Assembly (NCBI GenBank): GCA_037355855.1 | Contig: CM074758.1 | Location: forward strand, 8,157,001-8,221,000 | DNA length: 64,000 bases | From: Pseudo-nitzschia pungens | Taxonomy: Eukaryota; Bacillariophyta; Bacillariophyceae; Bacillariales; Bacillariaceae | Direction of reading: 5' to 3' | In this document: in pieces, positions 32,424 through 42,497 of the stretch | How positions within the stretch are numbered: the stretch's first letter is position 1 | Layout: every line of letters starts with the position of its first letter | The notes under the pieces: model-generated | Seen by the model: only the letters and a program-made list of their open reading frames with translations | What the model was told of the DNA's origin: nothing | Database searches by the model: none | Position numbers and translations under genes: made by a program

Positions 32424-33700
32424 CCGAATTCCATGCAATGCGCCAAAGAGTTTTCGTTTAGATCGCTATCACCCCGATCTTGGGATGAAATAATATTTGT
32501 TGAAATCTAAAAATAGACTAAACATGATTATTTTACTATGAAGCCTTCGCCATAGACCAAAATTATCATCAACCCAAGAAGTAATCGAATCAAAGTTGAG
32601 CTATTTTTTGTCATAGGTTATTTTCTACTGCTGTAATGAGAGTTGTATTCTGATGTTTCTCCTATGTATGATGATGTGACCATCCAGCAAACGAATTTGA
32701 GTCAGAAAAACTATTGTTGCAGTACAATAACAAGATGCATGACTAGTATTGCTTCTCAAAAAATAGGCGTACAAACCATGGATAGCCTCAAGGAACAATG
32801 AAATTTCTTGGCACACACGTAGTATATGGTGGACAACACAGGTCAATTGGAAATTGATTGGAAAAACCAAATGGATCATTGATGGCCGGTGACAAGGGGG
32901 CAAGAAGAAGAAGTACTACTAGTACTACTTATAGTAGGATTAGAGCAGGAGCGGGAGGAGATGAAACAAATACGGAGACAACAAATAGACATGAATCAAT
33001 TTCAACCACCTGATCAGGGTTTTCAACCACCTGATCAGGGTTTGTTTTCCTGTCAAGTTAGTCACTGCTGGTGGGATGGGCAACAAAGACGAAATCTGAT
33101 GTTACTAGTGCTCCTCTTCCGTTGTTCTCTGATCAAACCCTTCTAGGCTTGGTTGCATATCCTTTTTCAGTCTTTCCTTCGACCCTTCGTGGCGTAATCT
33201 TACCGGTATGTTGGATATGCAAGTTGCACGTTGTAATATTGTACGGAACATACATACTAGAAGTATATACCGTACATGCGGTACTGGACTCAAAAACTAA
33301 AAACCCAAACGAATGAATTCTAGCGTCTAAGGTTTACGAGTTCGTAATGGTAATTATGAGTAACCTTAACCTTACAGCACCGTAATCTTACCAGATCCCT
33401 CTGTTGTCCGTTGAGAGTTATGATGAACGTCGCCAGTTTTTGGCGCGCCGCGACTGGGTTCTTCCTTCCAAAACCGAAACAAAGTGAATTGTGAATTTAC
33501 AAAATCCCTTTCGAACGCTTCATTAACAACCATCAACAACTAGATTTAGACCGAAAGAGAGATGATTGATGGTCCATGCGTGGTACCGTATTGATCGAGA
33601 GGGATAAGAATTTCACACTTCTCTTGCTTCCAAACACAAATCACCCTATGGCAACATTAGAATACCGTTCCGAAGTAGTTGCATTCGAAGGGAAGCAGTG
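32424..33700 (+). other. intergenic region, no gene seen
   Basis: 1.28 kb between two plus-strand genes, with no credible coding sequence. It includes a 21-bp direct repeat at 33001-33042 and GTAACCTTAACCTTAC-like words near 33360. Confidence 0.6.
33001..33042 (+). repeat. 21-bp tandem duplication
   Basis: The unit beginning TTCAACCACCTGATCAGGG occurs twice back to back at 33001 and 33022. It contains the palindrome CCTGATCAGG. Confidence 0.9.
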
Positions 33701-36700
33701 ATGTCGAGGAAGTCATGCAGAACGACTAGTGCGGCTTACCGTCGGCAGCAGTTGACGTGGGACAATGCATCACCTTCCATCGAGGAAGATGTTGGTCGTG
33801 ATAGTAGTAGAGATATCTCTAAGGCGAAAGTCCCAAAGGACAAAATGATGGGACGTTTGGTCACACCCTCGCCGAAGTCACTCTCAACACCGACCGGATT
33901 CGCTAAAGACGAATCTCAACCCAAAAAATCACCGGGGACAAGACAATTATTTTCAGGAAAACGGAGTTCGTTTTTGTCTGGAAGCAAACCGACACCCTTG
34001 AAAGAAGACGAGGTTTTCTCTCAACCATCAGCTTCGCTAGCGCACAAACGTATCGACATCTCCCCTCAAAAACAGCTTTTTCAATCGTTCCAAACCGATG
34101 AAATTTCGACTCCTAAAGGAGCTGGAAATGCCAATTTGAATATCATCGAAAGACCTGACTGCAAACATCGGATACGGCAAAAGAAATCATCACGTGTTGC
34201 AAAAAAGAGCAAGGTATCTTCCAGGAATTTGAGACGATACGAAAGGACAAAATTCAATACTGGTGATTCATTGGCAAGTCTTTCGTCTCTGATGGTAAAT
34301 CATCCCAAACGAATCTTAACACCCTCTTCTATAAAAAATGAGCGACAAGTGCGGATAAAACGGCGCAATTTCGCTGTGGAGAGGTCGAAACAATCTGCGA
34401 AGGAAGCAAGCACGAATATTATCACTTCCCACACACGTTCTCCCACGAAAACTGGAAGGAGCCGAAACGAGGCTGCGCAGATCATTGCGGAGGAGGATGA
34501 GAAAATGAATACTCCGAAAGACATCAAATCAGTTCCGGCCGAATTTGTCCCGTTGTTGGCATCGCTAGCTACTCCAATCAGTAAACTGGTAAAAGCTCGC
34601 TCCACAATGGAGATTCTTGATGATTTTAATCGAAGAAAGAAAGAATTGAGATCAGAACGAAAAAATATTACGCGGCCCCGATTTCCCCGCGCTTGCAAAA
34701 ATAGCCAGAGACCTGACTTGAAGGGTTTTTTGACTGACGATGAGATTGAGAGAGAGCTGCAACTGGAAGACGACGATGACGATGATGATGACGACGACGA
34801 CCCACAAGATGAGGACTGGGAAGAAGTTAACACTGGGAAACCTCACTCTTCTACGGATTTGACTTTCTCTCGCGTCGATATTTATCCGCTGGCGAGCAAG
34901 TTGAAACCGAGACCAAAAAAGCTACATCTATCCCCTTCTACTGTGAGCGACACTGGAGATGTATTTCTTCCTGTCGCAGATGACGATTCTAATAAGAAAT
35001 CAGCTATAACGATGCCTCAACCTCCACCTGAAGAAGGACATTGCTCTCGGAACCGTCCCAGGCGTGAAAAGCCCGCTGTTAGGTCCTTGGTCGACCAATC
35101 AAAAAATTCTTGCACTTCTCCGGCCAAAGACTCTTCTACCGAAAAGAATACTCCAAATCCAGCCATATCAAAGGAAATGCGTTTGGAAGTCGATTCGGAA
35201 AATTTGAAACGCAATGATGAAAAGCAAGGATTGCGAAAGGGCGCACTCCGTCGAACACGAAAACGGGGACGAGCCCGAGAGAATACGAGTGATACAGGGA
35301 CAACGAAAACTGATACGTCTTCGAATAATGTCAGGTCTGCCAATGAATCAGCCGTTGGAAGTCACGTGGTCAAACAAAGTACGATTTCGCCTCGTCGCCG
35401 TGCGCAGCATCCGAACCAATTTTCCATAGAAGAATATTCAATGTATTCATGTCATTCGAAAGATCAAGTGCAAGATCGAACGGGATTTGGCGACGTCGCA
35501 AAGTCTTCACGACCTGCCTCAGGTTTGGATAATATCAATGATGATCCTAGAATGTCTAATTTTCAAAGGAGAGATATTCAAGAATACAAATCACAAAAAG
35601 AGTACGAATTTCCAACAGAAAATACCTGCGCACGAAAAAATGAAGGACAGAGTCCTATAAGCACGAACCATACCAAATCCAATTCATCTCCGAAGCAACC
35701 GAAGGCGCATCAATCATCACCCCGACAGCACGAAAAGGCTTCAGTATCTTCGAAGAAACGAGTCCGGTTTGATAGTTCTACTACGACCTTTTCGGTGAAA
35801 ATCAAAATAAGGAGGAACATTGATACTAGTAGAAAGAATCGAGAAAGAAGCAATCATGGACAGTCTGTTGCACTCCCACCTTCTCTGGACGAATCGGCCG
35901 TCCAGGCGATTGCTAACCAGGTAACTCAAGCTTGTTTGACCCAAGCCACGACGAGTCCTAGTGCTTGTCGGGGTACTGGTACTGGTACTGGTACTGGTGG
36001 AGATGCGGGTGTTGATGTCGATGTTGATATGAATAACGGGGACCAGTCCAGTAGTCATTGGTCACAGGATTCGTCCAGTAGCATTCAAAGCAGCCAGACC
36101 GGAGATAGGTCGGAAGAACGAAACAAAAAGAATGGATACCCCATGATTGTTAATCAAATAAATCCACCAGTCGTGGAAACTGGAGTGGAAAATTGTTATG
36201 AAGCACGGAGAAACTACGACGATGCAAGGTCAGTCACCAGCGAACTAACCAGCGACTGGAGTAGACCCTCTCAATTCAACTACCAACAACAGGCTTTCAA
36301 GGATGTAAATGATAATGTAGTCTCTTCGTCCGGTCGACTTCCTGCTCATAAACAATTTGACAATTGCAATGGTAATCTTCTCTTCGAAAGCGATGCTAAT
36401 CGTATCGAAACATCTCGCCGTGAAGACAAAGTTTATCATCATAGAAGGCAAGATATGCGAAACACCAAGATACCACCTCGTGATATCTCTAGCAACGTCA
36501 AGAACGAAGACAGACGATCTTGCTCATCCACCAGTCGCAGACAGCGCGTATGGGGTTGCGCTGACTCTTTGGCTGGGTCTTTGATTGATGCGAAAACATC
36601 GGTAACAATTGGCTCATCGTCAATGAAGATCCCTAGAGAGGTCTCATTGCAAAAACGTTCCACGCGTTCTTGGGAGCAATCCAATACAAGAAAGCATGTA

Positions 36701-37612
36701 TCAAATAATGATGCTGGTATTTATCTGAACACAAATCAGGGTTCAGAGAATGAAAAGAAGAAAGTGATAAAACATCCTCCCGTTTTCCCCAACACTCCAA
36801 AGGCCAGCACCAGGTCTCGTCTCGTTCCATTCTCACCCATTCATCGCTGCGGGAAGTGTCAGGGGTGCCGAAGAACTTTGGATTGTCAAACATGTGATGT
36901 TTGCCTCGAAAAACTTTATTGCTACGGAGCTGAACTGCCTTCAGGTCAGGACCGTATGTGTTTGCTTCGCCGTTGCCAGAGGACTTGTCGCGTTGGCAGT
37001 GTCGATTCCTTGCTTGGAGTGACGCCTATGTCGAAGTCCATCCATTCGAAGCCTCCTGCGAAGAAAGGTGAAGGACATTCTAATGGTCAATATGATGACA
37101 AGTCCATTCCGAATCATTGCGGGGACAAAAATAGTCATTTGAAACTGTCGGAAAAGACAAATGTGAAAAACACAAAAGCGCCGTGGGACGATGGTGATGA
37201 TTGGACCGTCGATTATTCGTACCTTAGCGAGCCTGAATATCGTCGTCGCTTGAGTGAGGGGGTAAATTATTCCGAAAGGGAGAAAGGGTCTTCTACCAGA
37301 AGTTTGTCCACGCCCTCGTGGTGGTCATCATCCAATGGGAAGCAGTCAAAAATTCGCACGAGTCTCTCTTCGATTTCTGAATCGGTAATATCGCGTGAAA
37401 AATCCACACGGTTGCAAGGTTCAGTTTCCGCTTCAACGAAAAAGCAACGGAGAGGTAGAGGAAAACGTGTCAAAAGGAAGAGAGACCCTCTTCACGGAGT
37501 TGCACTTCCAGGCGCTTCAACAGATGCATGTTCTGTGGCGTCCTGGAGAGAAAACCGAAAATGCCTACGCGCCTTAATGGAATATGACGAGGGAGACCAA
37601 GATTGGGTCTGA
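33701..37612 (+). CDS. large nuclear protein with CXXC zinc finger
   Basis: 1303 residues from ATG 33701 (a GTG precedes it in frame), with no intron seen. Most of the protein is disordered and rich in Ser, Arg, Lys and Asp. It contains an acidic run of ten Asp near residue 363 and a GTGTGTGT run near 765 encoded by a GGTACT repeat. At about residues 1048-1095 it has a CXXC-type zinc finger: HRCGKCQGCRRTLDCQTC, then DVCLEKLYCYG, then CLLRRCQRTC. Cysteine order and spacing fit zf-CXXC domains, which bind unmethylated CpG DNA. The usual KFGG element is replaced by LYCYG, so CpG selectivity may differ. Many basic patches suggest nuclear targeting. A chromatin or transcription role is inferred; no catalytic domain is seen. 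Confidence 0.82.
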   Translation: MSRKSCRTTSAAYRRQQLTWDNASPSIEEDVGRDSSRDISKAKVPKDKMMGRLVTPSPKSLSTPTGFAKDESQPKKSPGTRQLFSGKRSSFLSGSKPTPLKEDEVFSQPSASLAHKRIDISPQKQLFQSFQTDEISTPKGAGNANLNIIERPDCKHRIRQKKSSRVAKKSKVSSRNLRRYERTKFNTGDSLASLSSLMVNHPKRILTPSSIKNERQVRIKRRNFAVERSKQSAKEASTNIITSHTRSPTKTGRSRNEAAQIIAEEDEKMNTPKDIKSVPAEFVPLLASLATPISKLVKARSTMEILDDFNRRKKELRSERKNITRPRFPRACKNSQRPDLKGFLTDDEIERELQLEDDDDDDDDDDDPQDEDWEEVNTGKPHSSTDLTFSRVDIYPLASKLKPRPKKLHLSPSTVSDTGDVFLPVADDDSNKKSAITMPQPPPEEGHCSRNRPRREKPAVRSLVDQSKNSCTSPAKDSSTEKNTPNPAISKEMRLEVDSENLKRNDEKQGLRKGALRRTRKRGRARENTSDTGTTKTDTSSNNVRSANESAVGSHVVKQSTISPRRRAQHPNQFSIEEYSMYSCHSKDQVQDRTGFGDVAKSSRPASGLDNINDDPRMSNFQRRDIQEYKSQKEYEFPTENTCARKNEGQSPISTNHTKSNSSPKQPKAHQSSPRQHEKASVSSKKRVRFDSSTTTFSVKIKIRRNIDTSRKNRERSNHGQSVALPPSLDESAVQAIANQVTQACLTQATTSPSACRGTGTGTGTGGDAGVDVDVDMNNGDQSSSHWSQDSSSSIQSSQTGDRSEERNKKNGYPMIVNQINPPVVETGVENCYEARRNYDDARSVTSELTSDWSRPSQFNYQQQAFKDVNDNVVSSSGRLPAHKQFDNCNGNLLFESDANRIETSRREDKVYHHRRQDMRNTKIPPRDISSNVKNEDRRSCSSTSRRQRVWGCADSLAGSLIDAKTSVTIGSSSMKIPREVSLQKRSTRSWEQSNTRKHVSNNDAGIYLNTNQGSENEKKKVIKHPPVFPNTPKASTRSRLVPFSPIHRCGKCQGCRRTLDCQTCDVCLEKLYCYGAELPSGQDRMCLLRRCQRTCRVGSVDSLLGVTPMSKSIHSKPPAKKGEGHSNGQYDDKSIPNHCGDKNSHLKLSEKTNVKNTKAPWDDGDDWTVDYSYLSEPEYRRRLSEGVNYSEREKGSSTRSLSTPSWWSSSNGKQSKIRTSLSSISESVISREKSTRLQGSVSASTKKQRRGRGKRVKRKRDPLHGVALPGASTDACSVASWRENRKCLRALMEYDEGDQDWV

Positions 37613-38399
37613 AACAATTGGCGCCAGTCTTCGTAGTTCCATGGAGTGAATAGTGAGGGGATAAACATAGACAATATTTGTACAATCGAGCATTCCTCTG
37701 CTCCTACAAGCTTGTTCAAATTTGAAACCTTACGAATATGGATTTTGCAATCATGATGTATCTTGGGAAGTGAGAAATCTACAAATAATGATGAGGGGCA
37801 ATTACTAGTCATGTGATACTACTAGGACTAGTATACATCTTCGTTGCAATCCCCTTTCCGTACACTAGGCTAGATATCAATCTCTCCTATTATGAAAAGC
37901 AAATGATCTTGACATTTGAAAATATGTTGTTTCCATCTAGGTGTAGTAAGATTGACAATAATACCCTTCCATGTTTTCCTGCAACTCTTCACAAAATAAA
38001 AGATTCGTGAAATCTTCACCGTACCGTAAATCTTACCTGATCGTCTCGGATTGATTTTGCTCATTTCCGACATCACAGAGCTCGTGGGTCAAATAGGATA
38101 TGACCAATGACCAATAGAAAGCCCTTCCAGGATGCCTGACCAATAGAAAATCTCGACCGGCTACCGCGAATAAAACTACCGGAAAAATTCAACACGTCAC
38201 AAAATCTTAGCCACAAAAAGATGTTTTTCATCAACGGAGCCCATTTGTCGGAAAAAGAAAAAGACATCAAAAACGAAATACGAAGTAGAACTCAGCGCTC
38301 GGAACGACGACGAAAAGAACCTGACTCTACACTCTCTTCTCCAACCATTATTCAGGCAATCCCAACAAGCGAAGTTCGATCACAAGGGAATCATTCAAT
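37613..38399 (+). other. intergenic region, no gene seen
   Basis: 787 bp between two plus-strand genes, AT-rich, no gene seen. CCAATAGAAA-type words repeat at 38109 and 38141 (GACCAATAGAAA). Confidence 0.55.
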
Positions 38400-39902
38400 A
38401 TGCCACCGCCGCCACCGCCGTCAAAGTCTTACCTCCTAGTGCTGGACTCGGATTCATCTGACGACTCGGACGAGGAATATTACCGTCGACGTGAATACTT
38501 TACGGAATGCCAAAGCGCAAAAACCGAGAAGCAAATGGTCAGAAATCATTCAACTAGATCATCGCTGAATGACGAAGGTCCTACCTTGCCCACGACAGAA
38601 AACGATAAATGCCAGCAGAATAGCAACGGAACAAAGCTAACAAAAAGTCAGAAGAAGAGACAAAAACGAAAGAAAAAGAAACAGGCGGCAAAGGAACAAA
38701 AAGAGAAAGAGCAAAATGTCAAAGGTGTCTCGTTCTCGGATGTATCAATACGGGAATTCCCTCGGGCGTTCAGCATGGATACGGTGCCAGCACACGGGGG
38801 ATGGCCCTTGGGATTGAAACTCGACGGGTTTGAAGATCTGGAGCGGATTCGAGTGGACGATTACGAATCGAGCAAACAAAAACGGCTGCACGAACGCTGG
38901 ATGGCTATGCTCTCTGCAAGAGGCAAGAAACCACCGGGATCGCCATCAAAATGCTCGTCGCCTTCCAAAAAGAAAGAAGATCATGATAAAGTTATCGACA
39001 ATCGAATCATTCAAATGATGGGTACACATGCTACTGGTAGCGTTAGCTGTATTCCAGTTAATGCTGACGGTGTTCCAGCTGAAAATGTTACATACGAGAG
39101 CCGTCAATGGGACTACAAATCAGGGATTAAAAACCCGCTTTTTGGTTCAGTTTCGGAAGATGAACGTCATGCAATTTTTCTTGAAGCAAGTGGTGGCAAC
39201 TCAAAGTTAGTGACCGAGGGTCAACACCAGAACAACCTAAACACTAACCAGCGGGCACGGTCTAATTCAATTGGCAGTCACAAATGCAATAACAGCAGCG
39301 GCAATAACAGGCGGTCACGCTCCAACTCCATAGGAAATCACGATCTAGGTAAAAGCATCAAGGGCAAGTTCAATGACGAATACAACCAATCGATGGTTCA
39401 TCACGTACGGAACGAACTGGAGCAACTACGTATTGACAGAAGCAAATCTGGTGCCACGGGATGCAATTGCCGCAAACTGGTAGTTTATCTTCCACCAAAG
39501 GACGGCAGTGGGGGAAAGAAAGCACAGCACCGCAGACTGAAACCCAGTAAAGTTGTTCAAGAGCTCAAGAAGAGACATCTTTACGATTCAACCCTTGCAG
39601 CGTCATCGAGAGAGCACATGGAAAAGGTATTGCACGATGCTGTTGAAAATGAACCTTGCTGCAGAGATAGTGACTGCTTCTGTATTCGAAATGGGCTTAT
39701 TTGCCAGGCAGATGCTTGCTCTTGTTGGCACGATTCCCATGTTCATGTGAAGCACAATAGCAGTGGTGATAAAAAACCGTTGCCCAACGACGATATTCGA
39801 AAGCGATGCGGAAATCCGTCGGGCATTTACTTGGTCGACACGGAAGCAATCGATGACTACCGGATAAAAATACTGACAGAGATGAAGCAAAATAAGGCCT
39901 AA
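38400..39902 (+). CDS. cysteine-rich CSRNP/CXC-like nuclear protein
   Basis: 500 residues from ATG 38400, no intron seen. The start reads MPPPPPPSKSYLLVLDSDSSDDSDEE, followed by a strongly basic stretch (KKRQKRKKKKQAAKEQKEKE) that fits a nuclear signal. The sequence RSNSIG repeats twice around residues 285-315. A cysteine-rich domain covers about 355-485: GCNCRKL, then CCRDSDCFCIRNGLICQADAC and SCWHDS, then RCGNPSGIYLVD. This arrangement (CNC, CxC...GxxC...CxC, then CGNPxG) resembles the cysteine-rich domain of CSRNP/AXUD1 proteins and the tesmin/TSO1 CXC group, which bind DNA. The FSDVSIREFPR segment also matches the CSRNP N-terminal region. A transcription factor role is inferred. Confidence 0.8.
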   Translation: MPPPPPPSKSYLLVLDSDSSDDSDEEYYRRREYFTECQSAKTEKQMVRNHSTRSSLNDEGPTLPTTENDKCQQNSNGTKLTKSQKKRQKRKKKKQAAKEQKEKEQNVKGVSFSDVSIREFPRAFSMDTVPAHGGWPLGLKLDGFEDLERIRVDDYESSKQKRLHERWMAMLSARGKKPPGSPSKCSSPSKKKEDHDKVIDNRIIQMMGTHATGSVSCIPVNADGVPAENVTYESRQWDYKSGIKNPLFGSVSEDERHAIFLEASGGNSKLVTEGQHQNNLNTNQRARSNSIGSHKCNNSSGNNRRSRSNSIGNHDLGKSIKGKFNDEYNQSMVHHVRNELEQLRIDRSKSGATGCNCRKLVVYLPPKDGSGGKKAQHRRLKPSKVVQELKKRHLYDSTLAASSREHMEKVLHDAVENEPCCRDSDCFCIRNGLICQADACSCWHDSHVHVKHNSSGDKKPLPNDDIRKRCGNPSGIYLVDTEAIDDYRIKILTEMKQNKA

Positions 39903-41005
39903 TCAATGAACAGCAACAGTTTCATTACGAAGCCGAAACACAATTTTTTGGTGCACCAAGGAACCAATCTACGAGTACCAGTTTCGTTCAGCTAAACATA
40001 TAAACTACATTTGAACTTTGAGTTGACATCTTGGGCAAGTTCGCCTTACTAAATATGAGCAATTATTCTTACCCTTTGACCGATTGACAACAAATATAGT
40101 TGTGATTCGTGATGCGAGCTGGCAAAGCTAAATATTCCGCGAACATCACCATTGAGTTATTTGTCCCATAATCACGAAGACCACTGATGTCAACGAAAGC
40201 ACCACTGCAGAACCAATAGGATAGTCGATAATTACATCTGGTAACAACTCAGCCATAGAACTATTATTTTCATTGATTCTCTATTTCCTTAAGGTTACAA
40301 TGTTACAATGTTGCAATCTTCCCTCATCTGGTTTTGTGAGTGCTTCGTTTACTAACTACCAAATGCCATGTTATGCCATCCAATACCATCAGAGAGCGGT
40401 TTTCGTTTTTTTTACGAAGTTCACGTACGAATTACCCGCACGAAGGACACGAAGTTCGGTACAGCCTTAAAAAAAATTACTACGGAATTCCTATCAGCTG
40501 TCCCCCGGCTTACGTAGAAATGAGTAGTTGGAGATGTAGAACCGGGGGACAGCTGACAGGAATTTTGTAGTAAGTTACTGTAATTCGAAGCAGACAAAAA
40601 ATAATACGAAGTACTACGTACGAGTAATACGTATGAATATGTAGTATTCACTGTATGATGAATTTATGATTCAAGATTTCTTGAACACGCACTTTGGAAC
40701 AGCGTTGTCAACGGTAACTTACGGTAAACCTTACCGGTAAGGTTGATTGCGTTCCAACTTTCAGAAAACTAACTTCGTATCACTCAATTCTCTACTGGCA
40801 GTAAGATACCTGTACTTGTATGTAGGTACTCGTACGTACCTGGTGAAACATTTGTAATCGATACTTTACCTCTACCGGCTGCTATTCGAACACAAACGCG
40901 AAGCCCAGTAACCTTACAATCACATCAAACTGTATTGACGTCAACACCACTTCAGCTGTGCGAAACGATTTAGCAAAGAAAAGGAAGAATACGAAAGCAT
41001 CTACC
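39903..41005 (+). other. intergenic region with one strong hairpin
   Basis: 1.1 kb, no gene seen. It contains the 97-nt hairpin at 40477-40573 and a dense patch of GTACGTACC, TTACGGTAAACCTTACCGGTAAGG and TACTCGTACG words at 40600-40860. Confidence 0.6.
40477..40573. repeat. long imperfect hairpin
   Basis: The left arm starts at 40477 (TTACTACGGAATTCCTATCA) and continues AGCTGTCCCCCGG. The right arm ends at 40573 and is its reverse complement with three mismatches, giving a stem of about 32 bp around a loop of about 33 nt. It could be a tiny foldback element, a structured RNA or an extragenic palindrome. Nothing in it looks coding. Confidence 0.85.
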
Positions 41006-41907
41006 ATGGCCATCCGACAACTGAAAACGTTACTGCTCTTTTTGTCCCTTTTGATGCTGGGTCTATCGGTCAATGCCCTTGCTTCAACAAGATCGCGCCA
41101 ACGGAGTTTTGTAGAAGGGAGGTTCGATGACAAATGCGGTGAAGCTATTCAGGATTACCAGATGGGATCATCGGAAATGCAATGCTCTCGAAGAAATATC
41201 TTACGACAAGCTGGATTAGCGTCTGCTCTGATGTTTGGATCATCAGCAATTATTACCAATCCGTTGCCAGCTTCGGCTTCGAGTGACACATTGGATTCTT
41301 ATCTGGTAAGCATCGGTTTGAAACGATAGCTGTCGGACAAAAAAATCACATTTCTTTACTACTACAGCTATCTCACAATATGCGGACCTTCTCGACCATA
41401 CCGTGAACTTCTCGCAACGTCCCTTAGTACAAAATTATTCGAGTCCGAGAAGCCACCCAACAAGAGCGCCGATTGATCACCACTGGGAAATTCAAGGATA
41501 CCCAGCGAGCCAATGTGAAGCTAGCAGTGAAGTTCATGGTGCAAAATTATCGATTGTCCGACTCGGTGGTAGGTGCTTCAACCTTTTTGAGCGGCGGAAA
41601 TTCACAGCAAATGAGGGCGATCGATGTTGGCCAAGCGGCAGTCCAGAACTTGCAAACTATCCTTGAGTATTTCGACTCGAGTGATGTCGAAAACATCAAG
41701 GTAGGCAAAAACAGCATGGCCGGAAAGGAAGAAATCGTTGTGAAGGGTTTGGAAGCAACGCAGGTAAAGTTGGACGAATTCCTCGCCTTTTTCGACGAGG
41801 CCACCGTGAACAAGGTCAAGGCACAAGTCCAAGAAGAGAATGAACTCAACGTGAAAGAGTTCGACAGGAGCTTGGGAGATATTATCAATCTTGCGCCTCC
41901 GTCGTAA
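41006..41907 (+). CDS. plastid thylakoid-lumen protein with Tat signal
   Basis: Exons 41006-41305 and 41428-41907 are joined by a 122-bp GT-AG intron, giving 259 residues. The start sits in a strong context (ACCATGG). Residues 7-26 form an ER-type signal peptide ending in NALA, expected for import across the outer membranes of a secondary plastid. Residues 61-92 (CSRRNILRQAGLASALMFGSS...ASAS) form a twin-arginine signal with Arg 62-63, a hydrophobic core and an AxA-like cleavage site. The mature part of about 165 residues is helical (YKIIRVREATQQERRL, ANVKLAVKFMVQNYRL, QAAVQNLQTILEYF, EATQVKLDEFLAFF) and could be a four-helix bundle of PsbQ-like shape. I do not recognise a named family. Targeting is well supported; function is open. 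Confidence 0.85.
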
Positions 41908-42497
41908 ACAATTCTCTTCACAAAACCGCATAGCAGCATTGGAAAGAAGGAATAATATTAATGTTATTATCTTCCTCGGAGAAGTTGATTACGAGCACAT
42001 TACTACTTTATGCGTCGATAGTGAACCAGAGCAATAACAGATTTACACATGGACGAGAGAGCTATCGAAAGTAGAATTATTGGATAACTACACACCCTGC
42101 GACGGGTGTGTCGAACGAGAAACTGTTCGAGTATGTTGTTGTCATGATGATGAATCGATTTCGTATCTTTTCTCCAAAGTTTGAAGTTTTCTTTTTTATC
42201 GGAAGTAATCTTACGTACGATGGACAGATTTAGCTCTATCAGATGGCGCCACCGCAAATTAATTTTTATGCTCGTTCCCATCGACTTCTTCGAAGATCGA
42301 AATCGTGCATAACAACCATGCAATACCGTACGGTTTTAAAAACTCAATCCAAGGAGGAAAAATTCGTGAAGGATTTCGACCCACAAGCATTGCTCTGTTT
42401 CTCGGCAGACAACTTTTTTGCGAAAAAAACGAAAAACCCACCGATAGTGTGCGGATCTACCAGTGGCATCCAATACAACCATAACCTATCAATCACA
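41908..42497 (+). other. intergenic region and 5' leader
   Basis: 590 bp between two plus-strand genes. The frame of the next gene is open back to an ATG at 42243, so part of this may be coding if that start is used. A short hairpin CACACCCTGCGACGGGTGTG lies near 42092. Confidence 0.55.

Noticed and set aside
34740..34805. Asp-codon repeat as a triplet-expansion locus
   Set aside because: It mixes GAC and GAT codons inside an acidic coding stretch, which fits ordinary low-complexity protein rather than a pure expanding repeat.
42243..42497. Upstream ATG extension of the TPR-Aha1 protein as a plastid or mitochondrial presequence
   Set aside because: The extension is open but lacks a clear signal or amphipathic helix and reads like leader, so the ATG at 42498 was preferred. 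It is not excluded.
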